From: Glandiceps talaboti
Taxonomy: Eukaryota; Hemichordata; Enteropneusta; Spengelidae
DNA length: 64,000 bases
Direction: 5' to 3'
Assembly: GCF_964340395.1 (NCBI RefSeq)
Contig: NC_135550.1
Coordinates: forward strand, 4,686,601-4,750,600
The notes under the pieces are model-generated. The model ran no database searches, was not told the origin of the DNA, and saw nothing but the letters and a program-made list of their open reading frames with translations. Both the position numbers and the translations under genes were made by a program. Every line of letters begins with the position of its first letter. The stretch's first letter is position 1. Of the stretch, positions 1 to 13,842 are shown piece after piece.

Positions 1-1233
1 TATTTATTACAACATTTTACTTCCATGGCAAGTTTCTGGCAGCTCTGAGAAGTAGAAATCACACTTCGCTTGCATTTAGGTTGGCCACGATATCACAGTC
101 GGTGTAGTCACGGGTAACACCGTACCAAGTGATGCCTGATACTGTCTCCATTCTTCTCACAATAACACTGACCCATAACGCTATTTTCGCTAATATGGAT
201 TATTTCAAACTAAATTTGTGATAGAAATCAGTTTTAGTTTTAACTTTAGTTTTCACATTCCAACTCAGATTCATTTAGTCGGAAACGATATCTGTTCATA
301 TACTTTTTAAAAAAAATAGGACATTGTAGGACTATTCTTTGTGAAAATCAACCACACAGTTTTAGTATAGTACTCAAACTAAACACAATATTACTAATCA
401 GGGGTCAAGATAATTCCATATAGTCCACATATCTCATTTGTTTGCTTGCCGTCAGTAAATAACTGTACATAGTGATCGTATGAAATTTCCTAGGGATTCA
501 TTTAACACTATTAATGTTCTGAATTTCCCTAACACTGCAGAAGCTCACTGTCACATCAGTTTATCTCGTTCCGTGCGACACTAGTCTTAGATAGATTTCT
601 GTTTGTCTTAATGCCAACATTTATCCTTTAGAGTATCACGACCATTGAACTCTCAATGCAATATCCTCACGACAATGTCATGATGCCGTCAGATGCCACT
701 ATCATGAATAAGTTAACGTACGTACCTGTGAGTGTAAGGTTACTACGAAACCTTCCACGTCACGGCCTACTCCCCTTACTCCTACAAAAACGAATGTTGT
801 GTAAATCCGAATGATTCTCATAGCGGAAAATGTTTCAATGTGTTAATTACGCCAATATGTACAAAAAAACTCTGCCCTCAAAATGCACACATGAATTTGC
901 GAGGGGCGGTCCTGTATCAAATATTAACTATCCTTCCTCGTATAAAGTGTAGTGCTAAAAATAGAAGACCCCGGGTCCCTTTCAAAGATCCATTACGTTA
1001 GCCATGAACGTCGCACTTGTATTTACTTTTGGTGGAGGATTTGTCAATACGTTACCGGAAACTGAATCACAGTTGTAATTTTATGTGCATTTAAAATTGA
1101 CACGACAGTGACGTCACGAAGCTACATCATGATACCAAAAGAGTTTCTTGACACAACTTAGAGAACAATCTTCAAATAAACTTTTAGACAAGTAAAAAAT
1201 CCCAATGACTAGATTGTGACGGAAAAAAATTGA
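1..1233. other. intergenic, nothing recognised
   Basis: AT-rich DNA with no long open frame, no RNA gene and no clear repeat that I can recognise. It ends at the TATA box of the first gene. Confidence 0.6.
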
Positions 1234-1286
1234 TATAAACCACATGGACCAAAGAAAATATCATTTCAGTCTAAGATTTTGGATAA
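1234..1286 (+). promoter_or_regulatory. TATA box, initiator and 5'UTR exon of the secreted-protein gene
   Basis: TATAAA is seen at 1234-1239. About 25-30 bp downstream is an initiator-like TCATTTCAGT (1261-1270). The putative leader exon then ends at 1286 before a consensus donor GTAAGTAA (1287). The arrangement is what a TATA-driven gene with a noncoding first exon looks like. The transcription start is inferred, not shown. Confidence 0.5.
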
Positions 1287-1496
<210 letters not shown>

Positions 1497-1503
1497 CATC
1501 AAG

Positions 1504-4500
1504 ATGGTAAATGTATTCATAACAAAAGTGTTCCTCTTCAGTGCCATGGTAGTCGCACTGTTGTCGAATCTACCCTCTACAAATGCAGCATCGTTTTTGA
1601 AAAATCTAAGGCAAAGGAGAAGTACAAGGTGTGCGCAGGAGACTGCATTTTGTACGAACGTTGTGATCACAACAATTCACCAATGGGATGACTACTTGAA
1701 CAATCACATTATTCCCACATATGTAAGTATACATTTTAATATTATCAAGATTGAAGGCCGATAAAGTCTATGTACTCCTGGAATGTATCCCCACCACCAC
1801 CTCTCAAATCTTGGCCTAATGAAACTTGAACATGATGATAGTCTAAGTCTCCAAATGTTTTTATACACGTCTGAAGATTATACGATTAAAAATAGAGAAA
1901 CTTGAAATAAACTTACTGATACAAATTTCATTACACTAAACTGAAATTTTACCTCAGGTTTTTCAAAACATTGAATGGCAAATTGTCTTTTTAGTCCGGC
2001 AATCGAAAAGATTGGTGTAGTAAGACACACGTGAACATTTATTAATTTTCATTTCCTTGAGCATTGTCCCCTTGCTCTGTCCGTTTTTAATACTATGGAT
2101 TAATTTGTGATCTCATTCGTTTGTTTGTAATTCTAATTTTGCCACATGACGTATTTTTTGCATTATAATAACAACTCGGGATTCTTTCAACAGACTGCTA
2201 GACGTAATCCCAAATCCTCATGGGCAAGACCACCATCCGACACCTTGTTGTATGACCAAGACACCACATGTTTTAACGGCCTGGACGTAAGTATATGGTA
2301 GATGTAGTTATATTGTTACTCGGTGTAGTGGAACAATTCTGACCGGGTGTTATGTATTTAAACCTATCAACCAGAACTAGAAAAAACAAACATTTGTTTT
2401 CTTTCGGCGTTACGTACCAGCATCATTACAATTGATACAAGGGAAGCGTTTCAACACAATGTATGGCGCATGCTATCCTTTTCACAACCAAAGAGGTTGA
2501 TTGTTCCTCTATCACTGTTGTGTGGGGAATTTGGTATGTGTAAGCACGTCTGTGTACGTTTAATCTACTACGAGTTTGATACTTTGGGTCAAACCGTTCA
2601 AATATTTATTTTTCTACTCATGACTCAAGTACATCAATTTTTGCCGCTACTGGGCTTATTCAAGTAAAGTTTGATTGCTTGGACTGGAAATTCCCATTTC
2701 TTCACACAGGAGTATCGATAAGATACACAATATCAACACATCGTAATGTCGTCATTGTACTTAGTAATGGCAATGATATTGATAACGCCAACCAAGTGAG
2801 ATATCTTTGGAATTCTTGTCTTGTGTATCCATCGTTTCAAGAAATATCCGAATATCTTCGGCGTTTCTAGAGAGATTTACACCTATTAACACACAGCAGA
2901 GTTAGTCCTCAAACACAGACCTATGCTGGATTTCACATCATAACCATATGAATAGTCTTTTATGCACCACTATGACCTTTGAGGTTTTGTTATGTACATA
3001 AGATATACAATCAACGACACCTTATACAATAGTCTGCTAGCTATCTTTAGAATTATATTTATAGTTCAATCCGTGAAGGCACAAGTCAAAGCACTCCTCT
3101 AAATGCATGTCTTTTCTCCACTCACAGAAAGTAGATCAAGTTTATGTACACCAATGCGAACAAGCAGACATGCTGCCCTACCTTAAAAGGATCCATTCCG
3201 ACGAACAGGGAAGAACTGACAGCATGGCTTCAGAATTTCAACAACTTATCGTTCTGGTTAACAACACCGTCAGAGAGCTGAACTCCTATGTAAGTTCCGA
3301 TTACTCTGAAACCTGTCAACTTGAAAGAAAAACATTCGTAGCAGTGCCCACAAACTGTACAGGAAACACGTTATATATAGATGTCAGCAACCTTTCTTTT
3401 GTGATTTTCACTCTCCTTCCTATAGCTTGGCTTGATAAAAAAGGAAGTTGTCTTTTTCCCCACAAGCAACCTATGAATCCACAAAACAACACTGAAATGC
3501 TGTATTCAATGTTTTAAAAGGCGTTCGTGTTATTGTTTTTTTTTCTCTCTCTCTCAACTTAAAATTCAAAAATATTGAGTGAAAAATCCAACATTGCAAA
3601 GATATTGAGTTTAAAAAACCCACATCACATCAACTGTGGCATGATGACTATGTTTGTACGGTCAGCTATTGACAAAGAAACGAAACTCTCCATTATAATA
3701 CGTTGAGTCATATACACACGCCTGGCTCGGACAGTACATTATAGAATTTTGTATGTTTTATGAGTTCTTTGGTGTCAAAATAACCATGTAATTAAATTCT
3801 TCTACACATCTGTTTCGGGTTTTTAGTTTAGTTTTCTTACCAGTCCACAGTCCACAGTCATGTTTTAGTTTTTCTAAGCATTCAAGCTATTCTGAGATGA
3901 TAAAACAAATGTTCTGTGGGTTTTTAAAACTTAGTCTCATTGGGTTTTAATTATTAGTCCTTCTTCACTGATAGTTTTGTCATCGTGTAATATCCGGGTC
4001 ATTAAATAATAACAAGTCTATGTTTTGTCAATTTTAGGTCCCAGCAATGAAAACCTGTGATGGATATGCCGACGGTGCTACCTGTTCTGTCGATCCTCCT
4101 ATGGTGCCTGAAACCAGCCAATGTGTCTGGGTAAGCCACTCTTACTATACCTTCAAAGTTACAGGCTAGTGAACCCCTACCAACCCCCAACCCCCAACCC
4201 CCCCCCCCCCTTCCCGGTACGCCCGTGTGCCGCCAAAATGGATTACTTTTCATAAAATGAACCCCGAAAAAAAGAAAAAACAGCTTGCCAAATACAACAC
4301 TGCGAACAATCCAACTTTTTTGATGGTTTTAAAATGGGAATTATACTCGTTACATTTGACAATTAACTGCAGGGGTTATTACCACTGTCAGAACTAGGAA
4401 TCCCAACTTTCAACTTGAAACGTCTCCACAGAGAAGTTCCGACGATAGATATACTATAGGCTTCCCGACTGGTTTCATTTTTAAAATCTAAATTAAACAG

Positions 4501-4732
4501 TTTTAACGTCGTGTATTCTATTTCTAAAATGTACATTTTTAAACACTACGATTATCCTGTTAGCAAATACATAGCTAACGTTTTTTCTGGATTTTTTCTC
4601 AATCAGAATAACTCAATTGCAGAAGAAGAGAGCATCGACTTCTATGCTTCTCTCCTCGACGATCTTGAATCATCAGGCAGCAAGATGCAGGCTACATTCC
4701 AGCAATACCGACTACCTGACGGCTCTTGCTAG
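1504..4732 (+). CDS. secreted eight-cysteine protein, five exons, unrecognised family
   Basis: Exons are 1504-1722, 2194-2286, 3128-3289, 4038-4130 and 4607-4732. Each is flanked by AG and GTAAGY, every exon length is a multiple of three, and all four introns are phase 0. The product is 230 aa. Residues 1-28 are a signal peptide (hydrophobic FLFSAMVVALL, then NLPSTNA). Cysteines are at 43, 50, 99, 114, 165, 174, 187 and 230, and N-glycosylation sequons at N149 and N190. Helix-prone stretches are about 44-73, 107-130, 136-158 and 195-224, so a four-helix secreted fold is possible. I do not recognise the family. The start at 1504 follows a splice acceptor; the open frame upstream runs through (CT)n and is not credible. 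The exon model is strong; the helical-cytokine reading is inference from gene structure only. Confidence 0.8.
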
Positions 4733-5490
4733 TTAGCTAGTTGACGGCTGACGCTAGATCTAGAGCAAGTTAGTTATGCTTTCAACGACAAAGAGTATAG
4801 TGTATCGGCATAAGTTAAAGGAATTTTATTTTACTCTTATCCATATTTTGAGGTAATTATATTGGGTATTTCTCTGTGAGAAAAATCATTGCCCCATTTC
4901 ACTGTGACAAAACTGTGTGAAGATTCCCGCCAATTGTACAAGTTCTTACACTCAGCTAATCACTCATCATGTCTTGTATCATGAAGAAAATGGTATGTAA
5001 AAACGAAACGATGACAAAATTTCATTTGTCCAAATCAAACAGTAACTGAAAATCCCAAATACCATTCCAAGATGGCGAACTGTACGTGTGGTGGTGAATC
5101 TTTAACAAATATTTATAGTAAGCTTGATTTTACGAGCGATTATGATGTGATATCCAAGGGATACCGTAACGATCAAATTTAGGGTTTTAGATACTATAGC
5201 CAATATCGACTAGATTGTATAATTATATAAGCAGGACTAAGCAACATTTCGTTGACAAGTTAAGCACATTTGTTGATTTTTTTAAAGAAATATTGATCAC
5301 TAATAAATTAGAGGTGTAAATCAACCATGTGGGTTATAACAACAATGGCCAGATTTGTAGCAGATATTGAATTGTTTCCGTTATTTTAAAACTGTGTGGT
5401 AGCCAGGGCAAGTTAAACTTCTAAATGTCAATTCTATGCAATGGTTTATATATTTTCAAAAAAGATAAAACTGTAAGCTAACGACCCTGA
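4733..5490 (+). other. 3' flank of secreted-protein gene
   Basis: AT-rich probable 3'UTR and intergenic DNA. A possible poly(A) signal AATAAA lies at 5302-5307 and another near 5927. Nothing else is recognised. Confidence 0.35.
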
Positions 5491-5494
5491 CATA

Positions 5495-5555
<61 letters not shown>

Positions 5556-5556
5556 A
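5491..5556. repeat. (CA)n microsatellite
   Basis: Almost pure CA dinucleotide run with single T interruptions near both ends. Confidence 0.95.
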
Positions 5557-5971
5557 TTTATTTAAGTCTCCAATTACAAGATATTGTTATGCTCTTTATA
5601 TAATTTAATCGAGTAAGTTTAGTATTTTAAAGTTTGTTTATTTATCTCTCTTATAAAGGGTAGTTGACTTTTAAAAAGTTTGGTGTAAGTTATTTGTCAT
5701 TTTAATATATATTTATATTCGTTCTGATAGACAATTTAATATAGATTTACAGCAGCTAAGCTTACTTAGGGTTCCAAGATGTGCGCAAAGTGAGCAATTT
5801 TTTAAAAGATAGATAAAGATATACCAGTAATATAAAGTAACAGTTTTTAACTTAAGATAACATGGTATTCTAATACATGTAACATTTCACTTTACTATGA
5901 TGTGGATATTTCTTTTCAAGTTTACAATAAATGTAATTAACAGCAACTCTTTAGCTTTACTGTGACCTTTC

Positions 5972-6080
5972 GTGAGTGAGTGAGTGAGTGAGTGAGTGAT
6001 GAATGGGTGAGTGGGTGGGTGAGTGAGAGACAGAGTGTTTGGGAGTGAATTAGTGGGTGGGTGAGTCAGTCACTCAGTCA
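5972..6080. repeat. (GAGT)n microsatellite with degenerate tail
   Basis: Seven perfect GAGT units (to about 6000), then a degenerating GGGT/GTCA-type continuation to about 6080. Confidence 0.85.
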
Positions 6081-6506
6081 TCAGTCAGTCCTTTGAAGTC
6101 TGCTTGCTCGACAGGGCAACCTCGGCCTTCGTGATCAGTTCAGAGTTGATGTTCTAATACAATATGTTTATTACTAGTAACTCTCTAACAGAATGTTTTA
6201 CTCTAATGACTTGACTTTTCTCTATTCACCATAATATCATGCACATAAAACACGTTTAGACAAAACGCCTCAGTGGTATGAGTTTGCTAGTTAAAGGCAG
6301 CCAACCTATAACTCTCCAAGCTGTGGTCCTCACAATTGTACTGTTTGTATCCATATTTTGGTATTTGGTGTGTTTTCTCACCACATTCACTAGACAAAGA
6401 CGTAAACACATTACTGAGTCAGCGAGAATTTTGATACAGTAACGAATGATCTAATAAACTAATTTGCATTGCAGATTGAAACATGCATTCGCTCCAACTA
6501 AATCCT

Positions 6507-8204
6507 CAGTAAATAGTTAGCTAGCAATGTAGTATTGATTTTCACACAGTAGTAAATGTAGCTAGCAATGTAGTATTGATTTTTACACAGTAATAAATGT
6601 AGCTAGCAATGTAATATTGATTTTTACACAGTAATAAATGTAGCTAGCAATGTAGTATTGATTTTTACACAGTAGTAAATGTAGCTAGCAGTGTAGTATT
6701 GATTTTTACACAGTAGTAAATGTAGCTAGCAATGTAGTATTGATTTTTACACGTACAGTAGTAAATGTAGCTAGCAATGTAGTATTGATTTTCACACAGT
6801 AATAAATGTAGCTAGCAATGTAGTATTGATTTTTACACAGTAATAAATGTAGCTAGCAGTGTAGTATTGATTTTTACACAGTAGTAAATGTAGCTAGCAA
6901 TGTAGTATTGATTTTCATAGTAGTAAATGTAGCTAGCAATGTAGTATTGATTTTTACACAGTAGTAAATGTAGCTAGCAATGTAGTATTGATTTTTACAC
7001 AGTAGTAAATGTAGCTAGCAATGTAGTATTGATTTTCATAGTAGTAAATGTAGCTAGCAATGTAGTATTGATTTTTACACAGTAGTAAATGTAGCTAGCA
7101 ATGTAGTATTGATTTTTACACAGTAATAAATGTAGCTAGCAATGTAGTATTGATTTTTACACAGTAGTAAATGTAGCTAGCAATGTAGTATTGATTTTCA
7201 TAGTAGTAAATGTAGCTAGCAATGTAGTATTGATTTTCACACAGTAGTAAATGTAGATAGCAATGTAGTATTAATTTTCACACAGTAGTAAATGTAGCTA
7301 GCAATGTAGTATTGATTTTTACACAGTAGTAAATGTAGCTAGCAATGTAGTATTGATTTTTACACAGTAGTAAATGTAGCTAGCAGTGTAGTATTGATTT
7401 TCACACAGTAGTAAATGTAGCTAGCAGTGTAGTATTGGTTTTCACACAGTAGTAAATGTAGCTAGCAATGTAGTATTGGTTTTCACACAGTAGTAAATGT
7501 AGCTAGCAATGTAGTATTGATTTTCACACAGTAGTAAATGTAGCTAGCAGTGTAGTATTGGTTTTCACACAGTAGTAAATGTAGCTAGCAATGTAGTATT
7601 GATTTTTACACAGTAGTAAATGTAGCTAGCAATGTAGTATTGGTTTTCACACAGTAGTAACTGTAGCTAGCAGTGTAGTATTGATTTTCACACAGTAGTA
7701 AATGTAGCTAGCAATGTAGTATTGGTTATCACACAGTAGTAAATGTAGCTAGCAATGTAGTATTGATTTTCACACAGTAGTAAATGTAGCTAGCAATGTA
7801 GTATTGGTTTTCACACAGTCGTAAATGTAGCTAGCAATGTAGTATTGGTTTTCACACAGTAGTAAATGTAGCTAGCAATGTAGTATTGATTTTCACACAG
7901 TAGTAAATGTAGCTAGCAGTTTAGTATTGCTTTTCACACAGTAGTAAATGTAGCTAGCAGTGTAGTATTGCTTTTCACACAGTAGTAAATGTAGCTAGCA
8001 ATGTAGTATTGCTTTTCACAGAGTAGTAAATGTAGCTAGCAATGTAGTATTGGTTTTCACACAGTAGTAAATGTAGCTAGCAGTGTAGTATTGATTTTCA
8101 CACAGTAGTAAATGTACCTAGCAATGTAGTATTGATTTTCATACAGTAGTAAATGTAGCTAGCAATGTAGTATTGATTTTCACATAGAAGTAAATGTAGC
8201 TAGT
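6507..8204. repeat. 41-bp minisatellite, about 41 copies
   Basis: Tandem array of a 41-bp unit built around AATGTAGCTAGCAATGTAG followed by TATTGATTTTTACACAGT. Some units are 39 bp (TTTTCATAG variant). Point variants (ATTGATTTTT, ATTGATTTTC, ATTGGTTTTC, ATTGCTTTTC; GCAATG or GCAGTG) are clustered along the array: the T-type units predominate on the left and the GGTTTTC and GCTTTTC types on the right. Each unit contains the palindrome GCTAGC. There is no coding potential. Confidence 0.95.
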
Positions 8205-8250
8205 TCAAAAAATGGCTGTTTCTGTTTCCTTTTTTTGTCAAGAAATCATA

Positions 8251-8286
8251 TTTTGACACTTTCAAAATGTTTTGAAAGTGTCAAAA
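8251..8286. repeat. perfect 17-bp inverted repeat
   Basis: ttttgacactttcaaaa (8251-8267), a 2-base spacer, then its exact reverse complement (8270-8286). It lies just right of the minisatellite. It may be the fused ends of a decayed element. Confidence 0.8.
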
Positions 8287-10120
8287 TACATTGTGTATCA
8301 CAGTAGTTACAAGGGGAGTCTACGGGGTTTTTTTTGAAGATACATTGCGCCACTATAGCAGTCATTTTTGGGTTGGTAGCAACGCATTTATTCGGATTAG
8401 CTTGTTGTGCGAATGATGTCTGACTGTATTGTCCTTTTTAATCATTTCGCTGCGATAAGCTCTAATATTCAAATGGAGACCATTTTGGCAACAACTATCA
8501 GATCAGACAGACACCTCTAAAACTGGTACTTTTAGAATGATTTCAAATACATATATACATCCGTAGTGAAATAGATATATCCTTCGCTAGCAAAAATTCA
8601 AAAATCTTCTCTCTTCTGTTCTAAATATTGCACCGATTACCATGGTTACAATCATGTAACATGCTTAAATGTTTGTGTCGAAGTGTGTTTGTTTGGAATG
8701 TCTACTATAATGAGGTCAATGTACGATCATTATGGTATATGGTTGTCCTTTAATACAATGCATGCATAGCCATGATTAGACGACTCGAGCAGCATACTAT
8801 TGATATACTAGTATTCTGTATCACGTACAGACTACGTTACTAGTATTCTGTATCACGTACAGACTATGTTAACTCAATACTGTTTTCGTGACTGAGTTTC
8901 CATCACGGTATGTCACCATGATAATACGTGATTAGAAAAACTAAACATTCTGTACGTTCTGGTGATATATAGGAACTATAGCTTGACACCCACATAATAG
9001 ATAATAATACGGCGTTTACTGAGGATATAATGTCCACAATCAACTTTAAAAAATATATATATATATAATTAATTTGATGCTTTGTTTCAGTTCGCTAGTT
9101 TGTCTATTCTTAGGATCAGTATCACCTTATTTTTCCATTTTCCTGGATATGAAAATCAACATGGGCATACAACGTCATCATCATTTCAGGAAATGGCCAT
9201 ATTTGGCATTCAGTTTTGTTATTAAATTGATGTCATGGAAGTGTGGTACCTACGTCTTTACAAAAGTCGTTCCCGGATGTACTAAGAATTATAGTACAGA
9301 CTAATTCAGAGGAGTGTGTTATATTGACTTGCTTCTGACAACTGAACTTACTAGCTCTAAAACTGCTATCACCGCCCCCACCCCACCCCCATCGATAAAC
9401 GGTTTCATTTGATTATCTATCCCAGCCTTCACATGGTGTTTTCTTACGGGAGAGTGCTAACTGGTTCGATCGGGGGGGGGGGTGTTTAAAAATTGTCAAT
9501 TCCGAATCTAGCGATACGTTTTAGTCCAATCAGACTCAGAGTTAATTGATCAGAGTTTGTTGAAGTGGTTTATTAAAGATTCTTCCATACAAATTCAAAC
9601 GATAAACTACAAGACATAGATGACTTGTGTCACGTACACATTCCGGAAACGGAAATATGAGTACGTGTATATTATCAAGTGTCATACTTGTATTTATTCT
9701 AAGCCTAGAAACGTTGAAAATAGTAAAAAACAGAATACACATTGTCAACTCAGTCCACGAGGATAAAGGCAGATTGAAAAACATAACTTCAAAAATCACA
9801 AATGTTTCCTTGCCTTGTATTATGTATATTATACACCTATGTTTTTCTTGCATATAATTAATGATCGTGTATGATCGACAGCGTACAACTTATCCAAATA
9901 ACATCAGCGTGTATTTATTTGAACCCTCTCTGTCAGGATTCCATGCAGAATCGCGACTTTAATATAGTGTACATTTATCGGTACCCGGCTACGAACAATT
10001 CTAATGGTATTCAACGAATTAAAAGATATCCTCAAACGATGGTTGTAGCGATATCGACTCTTAGCATGTACCGGTATATAAACATGGCATCATCTACCAA
10101 TTGACACGTTGACTGAAGTT
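8287..10120. other. intergenic; one 32-bp tandem duplication
   Basis: A 32-bp unit starting tactagtattctgtatc is present twice in tandem (8806 and 8838). Short open frames at 9074-9304 and 9627-9857 start with hydrophobic stretches but lack any supporting splice sites or family resemblance. A poly-G run lies near 9472. Nothing else is recognised. Confidence 0.5.
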
Positions 10121-10135
10121 TGATGATGATGATGT

Positions 10136-10186
<51 letters not shown>

Positions 10187-10235
10187 CGACGACTGTGGTG
10201 GTGGTGGTGGTGGTGGTGGTGGTGGTGGTGGTGGT
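10121..10235. repeat. (GAT)n then (GGT)n microsatellite
   Basis: (GAT/TGA)n to about 10,192, passing through GACGAC into (GGT)n to 10,235. Confidence 0.95.
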
Positions 10236-10750
10236 TTTTACAAGATTATTCTTTGAAGTCGGTTTTAGCGCCAGAGTTACGTTTTGAGTTATGATGTAAA
10301 CTATTCTTCATGTCGTTTACCTATTTCGATACTGTATCTACGTGTAACCACAGTACAAGGAAGTGCATAATAAAAAACGAATGATACAGTCCTAATCAAT
10401 AAATGCAATCCGATGTTTCGAATAAAAATTCTTTATCCTAGGATATCAAGGCAAGATATATAGTAGGTCATCACCTGACTATATAGTTAAATGTTAACCC
10501 CTATTTTGGTGCTCTGTGAAGTTCCTTGTCTGTAGTGTAACATGATGATGAACGTGATATACATTATGTTACTTATTATAACTACAAAAATATCGCCAAT
10601 CGCCAAGAGTTCTGAATAATTGTATTAAATGTTTGTATACATCATAGATGTACCGCTGGTATGGGCTTTATCTTCGTTGCCAATGTTTTGAAAGTTTATC
10701 CACTTGACTAACCACCGATGTGTTATTTTTTGCAAAATACCTAACTAAAA

Positions 10751-11040
10751 GGGTTGTCGGTAGCCGAGTGGTTAAACCACTTGCCTCTTACCACTGCGGT
10801 CGGAGTTTGAACCCATTAAGAGTTTGATTAAGTTTACCACGCTGTAAGAAAGAAGAGTGTCGTTCAGTTTGACTCTACCGAACAACGCAACGCAGGTTTT
10901 CTCCGGGTACTCCGGTTTCCTCCTGCATTAACCATGTTAACACTGAACCCATGAGTGTTGGCCCTCACTGGACTTCTTGGGAGACAAGTGTTTATATACT
11001 TAAAGAACTATCCAGTAGAAATAAAGATTATCATTATCAA
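10751..11040 (+). mobile_element. tRNA-derived SINE
   Basis: The tRNA-like head has an A box tagccgagtgg (10,761-10,771) and a degenerate B box ggagtttgaaccc (10,802-10,814). Then comes a conserved-looking core ctccgggtactccggtttcc (about 10,899-10,918) and a simple 3' tail rich in ATTATC to about 11,040. The core resembles that of the broadly distributed metazoan SINE superfamily I know as MetaSINE; that assignment is from memory. No clear target-site duplication is seen. Confidence 0.75.
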
Positions 11041-11234
11041 TTTCACTGTTGCTATTGGCGTGGTCTTGTTGCCAGGCAAATTTGCATACACTTTTGTATG
11101 TTTATCAATTTGATCTATTAATGCATGTTGCTATGTTTGCAATACACACCATGAATTAAATAACATTTCCAGAAGCATAACCATTCACTGTGGTTTACGA
11201 GATGTCATCAAAATTGAATTGAGATTTTTAGACC

Positions 11235-12560
<1,326 letters not shown>

Positions 12561-13842
12561 ACATCACTAATGGGTACATCATGTAATTAATATAATACAC
12601 ACCTTCATCTACACATCCCAGTTGCATCCAAATTAAATTAAGGTTTAGCGACTGAGGTAATAAAATATCACAATAGAAAATGACGTGCAACTTTTAACTC
12701 TAATAACAGGTCATTGTAAACGATCGTAAGATACAGGTTGAATAGAAACGACTAGAAAATGACACGTGACTTCAATACTCTATGTTAAGTACAAAAAAGT
12801 GTTACAAAGAATTGACATTATAGATGAGATTCAACGTACAGGCTTCGCTACGTGTCGTCAAAGGGAAAGCGTTCCACAATCGAATCATATTTGAAGAGAT
12901 GGCATAGTATAATAGTGTCAGTTTTTTCTGTGTTTGCACATATGAAGAAACTTGTTTACACAACTTTTATCATTAATTGAAAGTTTATAAAATGGTATAT
13001 ATGTGTATATACTGAATTTAGGAGTCATGAATATTCATTATCCAACCATGAATATATTAGTTCTGCTGACTCTCGTGGTGCCTTGGCTCACAAAAAAGAT
13101 ACTCTATAAAGGTACAAGATCAACTTGATGATTCGCTGAGATCACAAGTAATTGAAGATGATGTAACATCATGAACTGACTTTCCACATGATAACCCATG
13201 GTTTATGAAAATGTCTCTTTTTCCTAGAGTGGTGTTCCCCTTTAACTTGTTTTTATTTTTTTTTAAATACTTTGGGACCAATGCATTTCACTGTAGACAT
13301 CCTGACTACGTTAGCAAATGTTTGTTAATATCGATATATCCTAGTGCTTGGCATTCAGACAAACCTATTACGTCCGAATAGACTCGGTAAATGATAATTG
13401 GGTATACGTGACCTGGTACATTGTGGTTAGAGATGATCGAGTGATTTGCACCGCTGCGTACGTGCAGTTCATATTCTTGGCATGTAATTATAACACGTCT
13501 ATTTTGGTGCTTTGTGAATCATTAAGGAAATCAGAGGGACAAGATGAGAATGCCGTAATTTTTAGGTGCATGTATCATTGTGACATATATGTGGGTATAT
13601 GTTATGACAACGTTAAGACGTACCTAGTACCACGCAAAGCATTTCGTTGGTCTGGGACAATGTTGTATATGGTATTTGGTAGGCATATAAGATACTTCAA
13701 ATTTCGAAGTTCACAAAGTTTTATATCAAAAATGAATTTGGAAAATTGATACACAAAACTCAAAATTATGTCTATGCTACCGATTACAAGAATGTCATAG
13801 CGATTCAATATTTTAAAGCAAAGAAAAAAACTACACCGAAAC
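12561..13842. other. intergenic, one unassigned open frame
   Basis: Nothing recognised. A 133-codon open frame at 13,348-13,749 (+) has mixed composition with no motif, no splice context and no resemblance to a family I know. I treat it as chance. Confidence 0.4.

Noticed and set aside
6507-8204. CRISPR-like look of a regular 41-bp array
   Set aside because: There are no unique spacers; the whole unit is repeated. It is a eukaryotic minisatellite and the genome is animal.
9074-9304. 76-codon frame starting with a hydrophobic stretch
   Set aside because: No splice sites, promoter or family; it lies next to AT repeats. Likely chance.
13348-13749. 133-codon plus-strand frame
   Set aside because: No recognisable domain, no promoter or splice context, and AT-rich DNA where a frame of this length can occur by chance. 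Kept only as a note.
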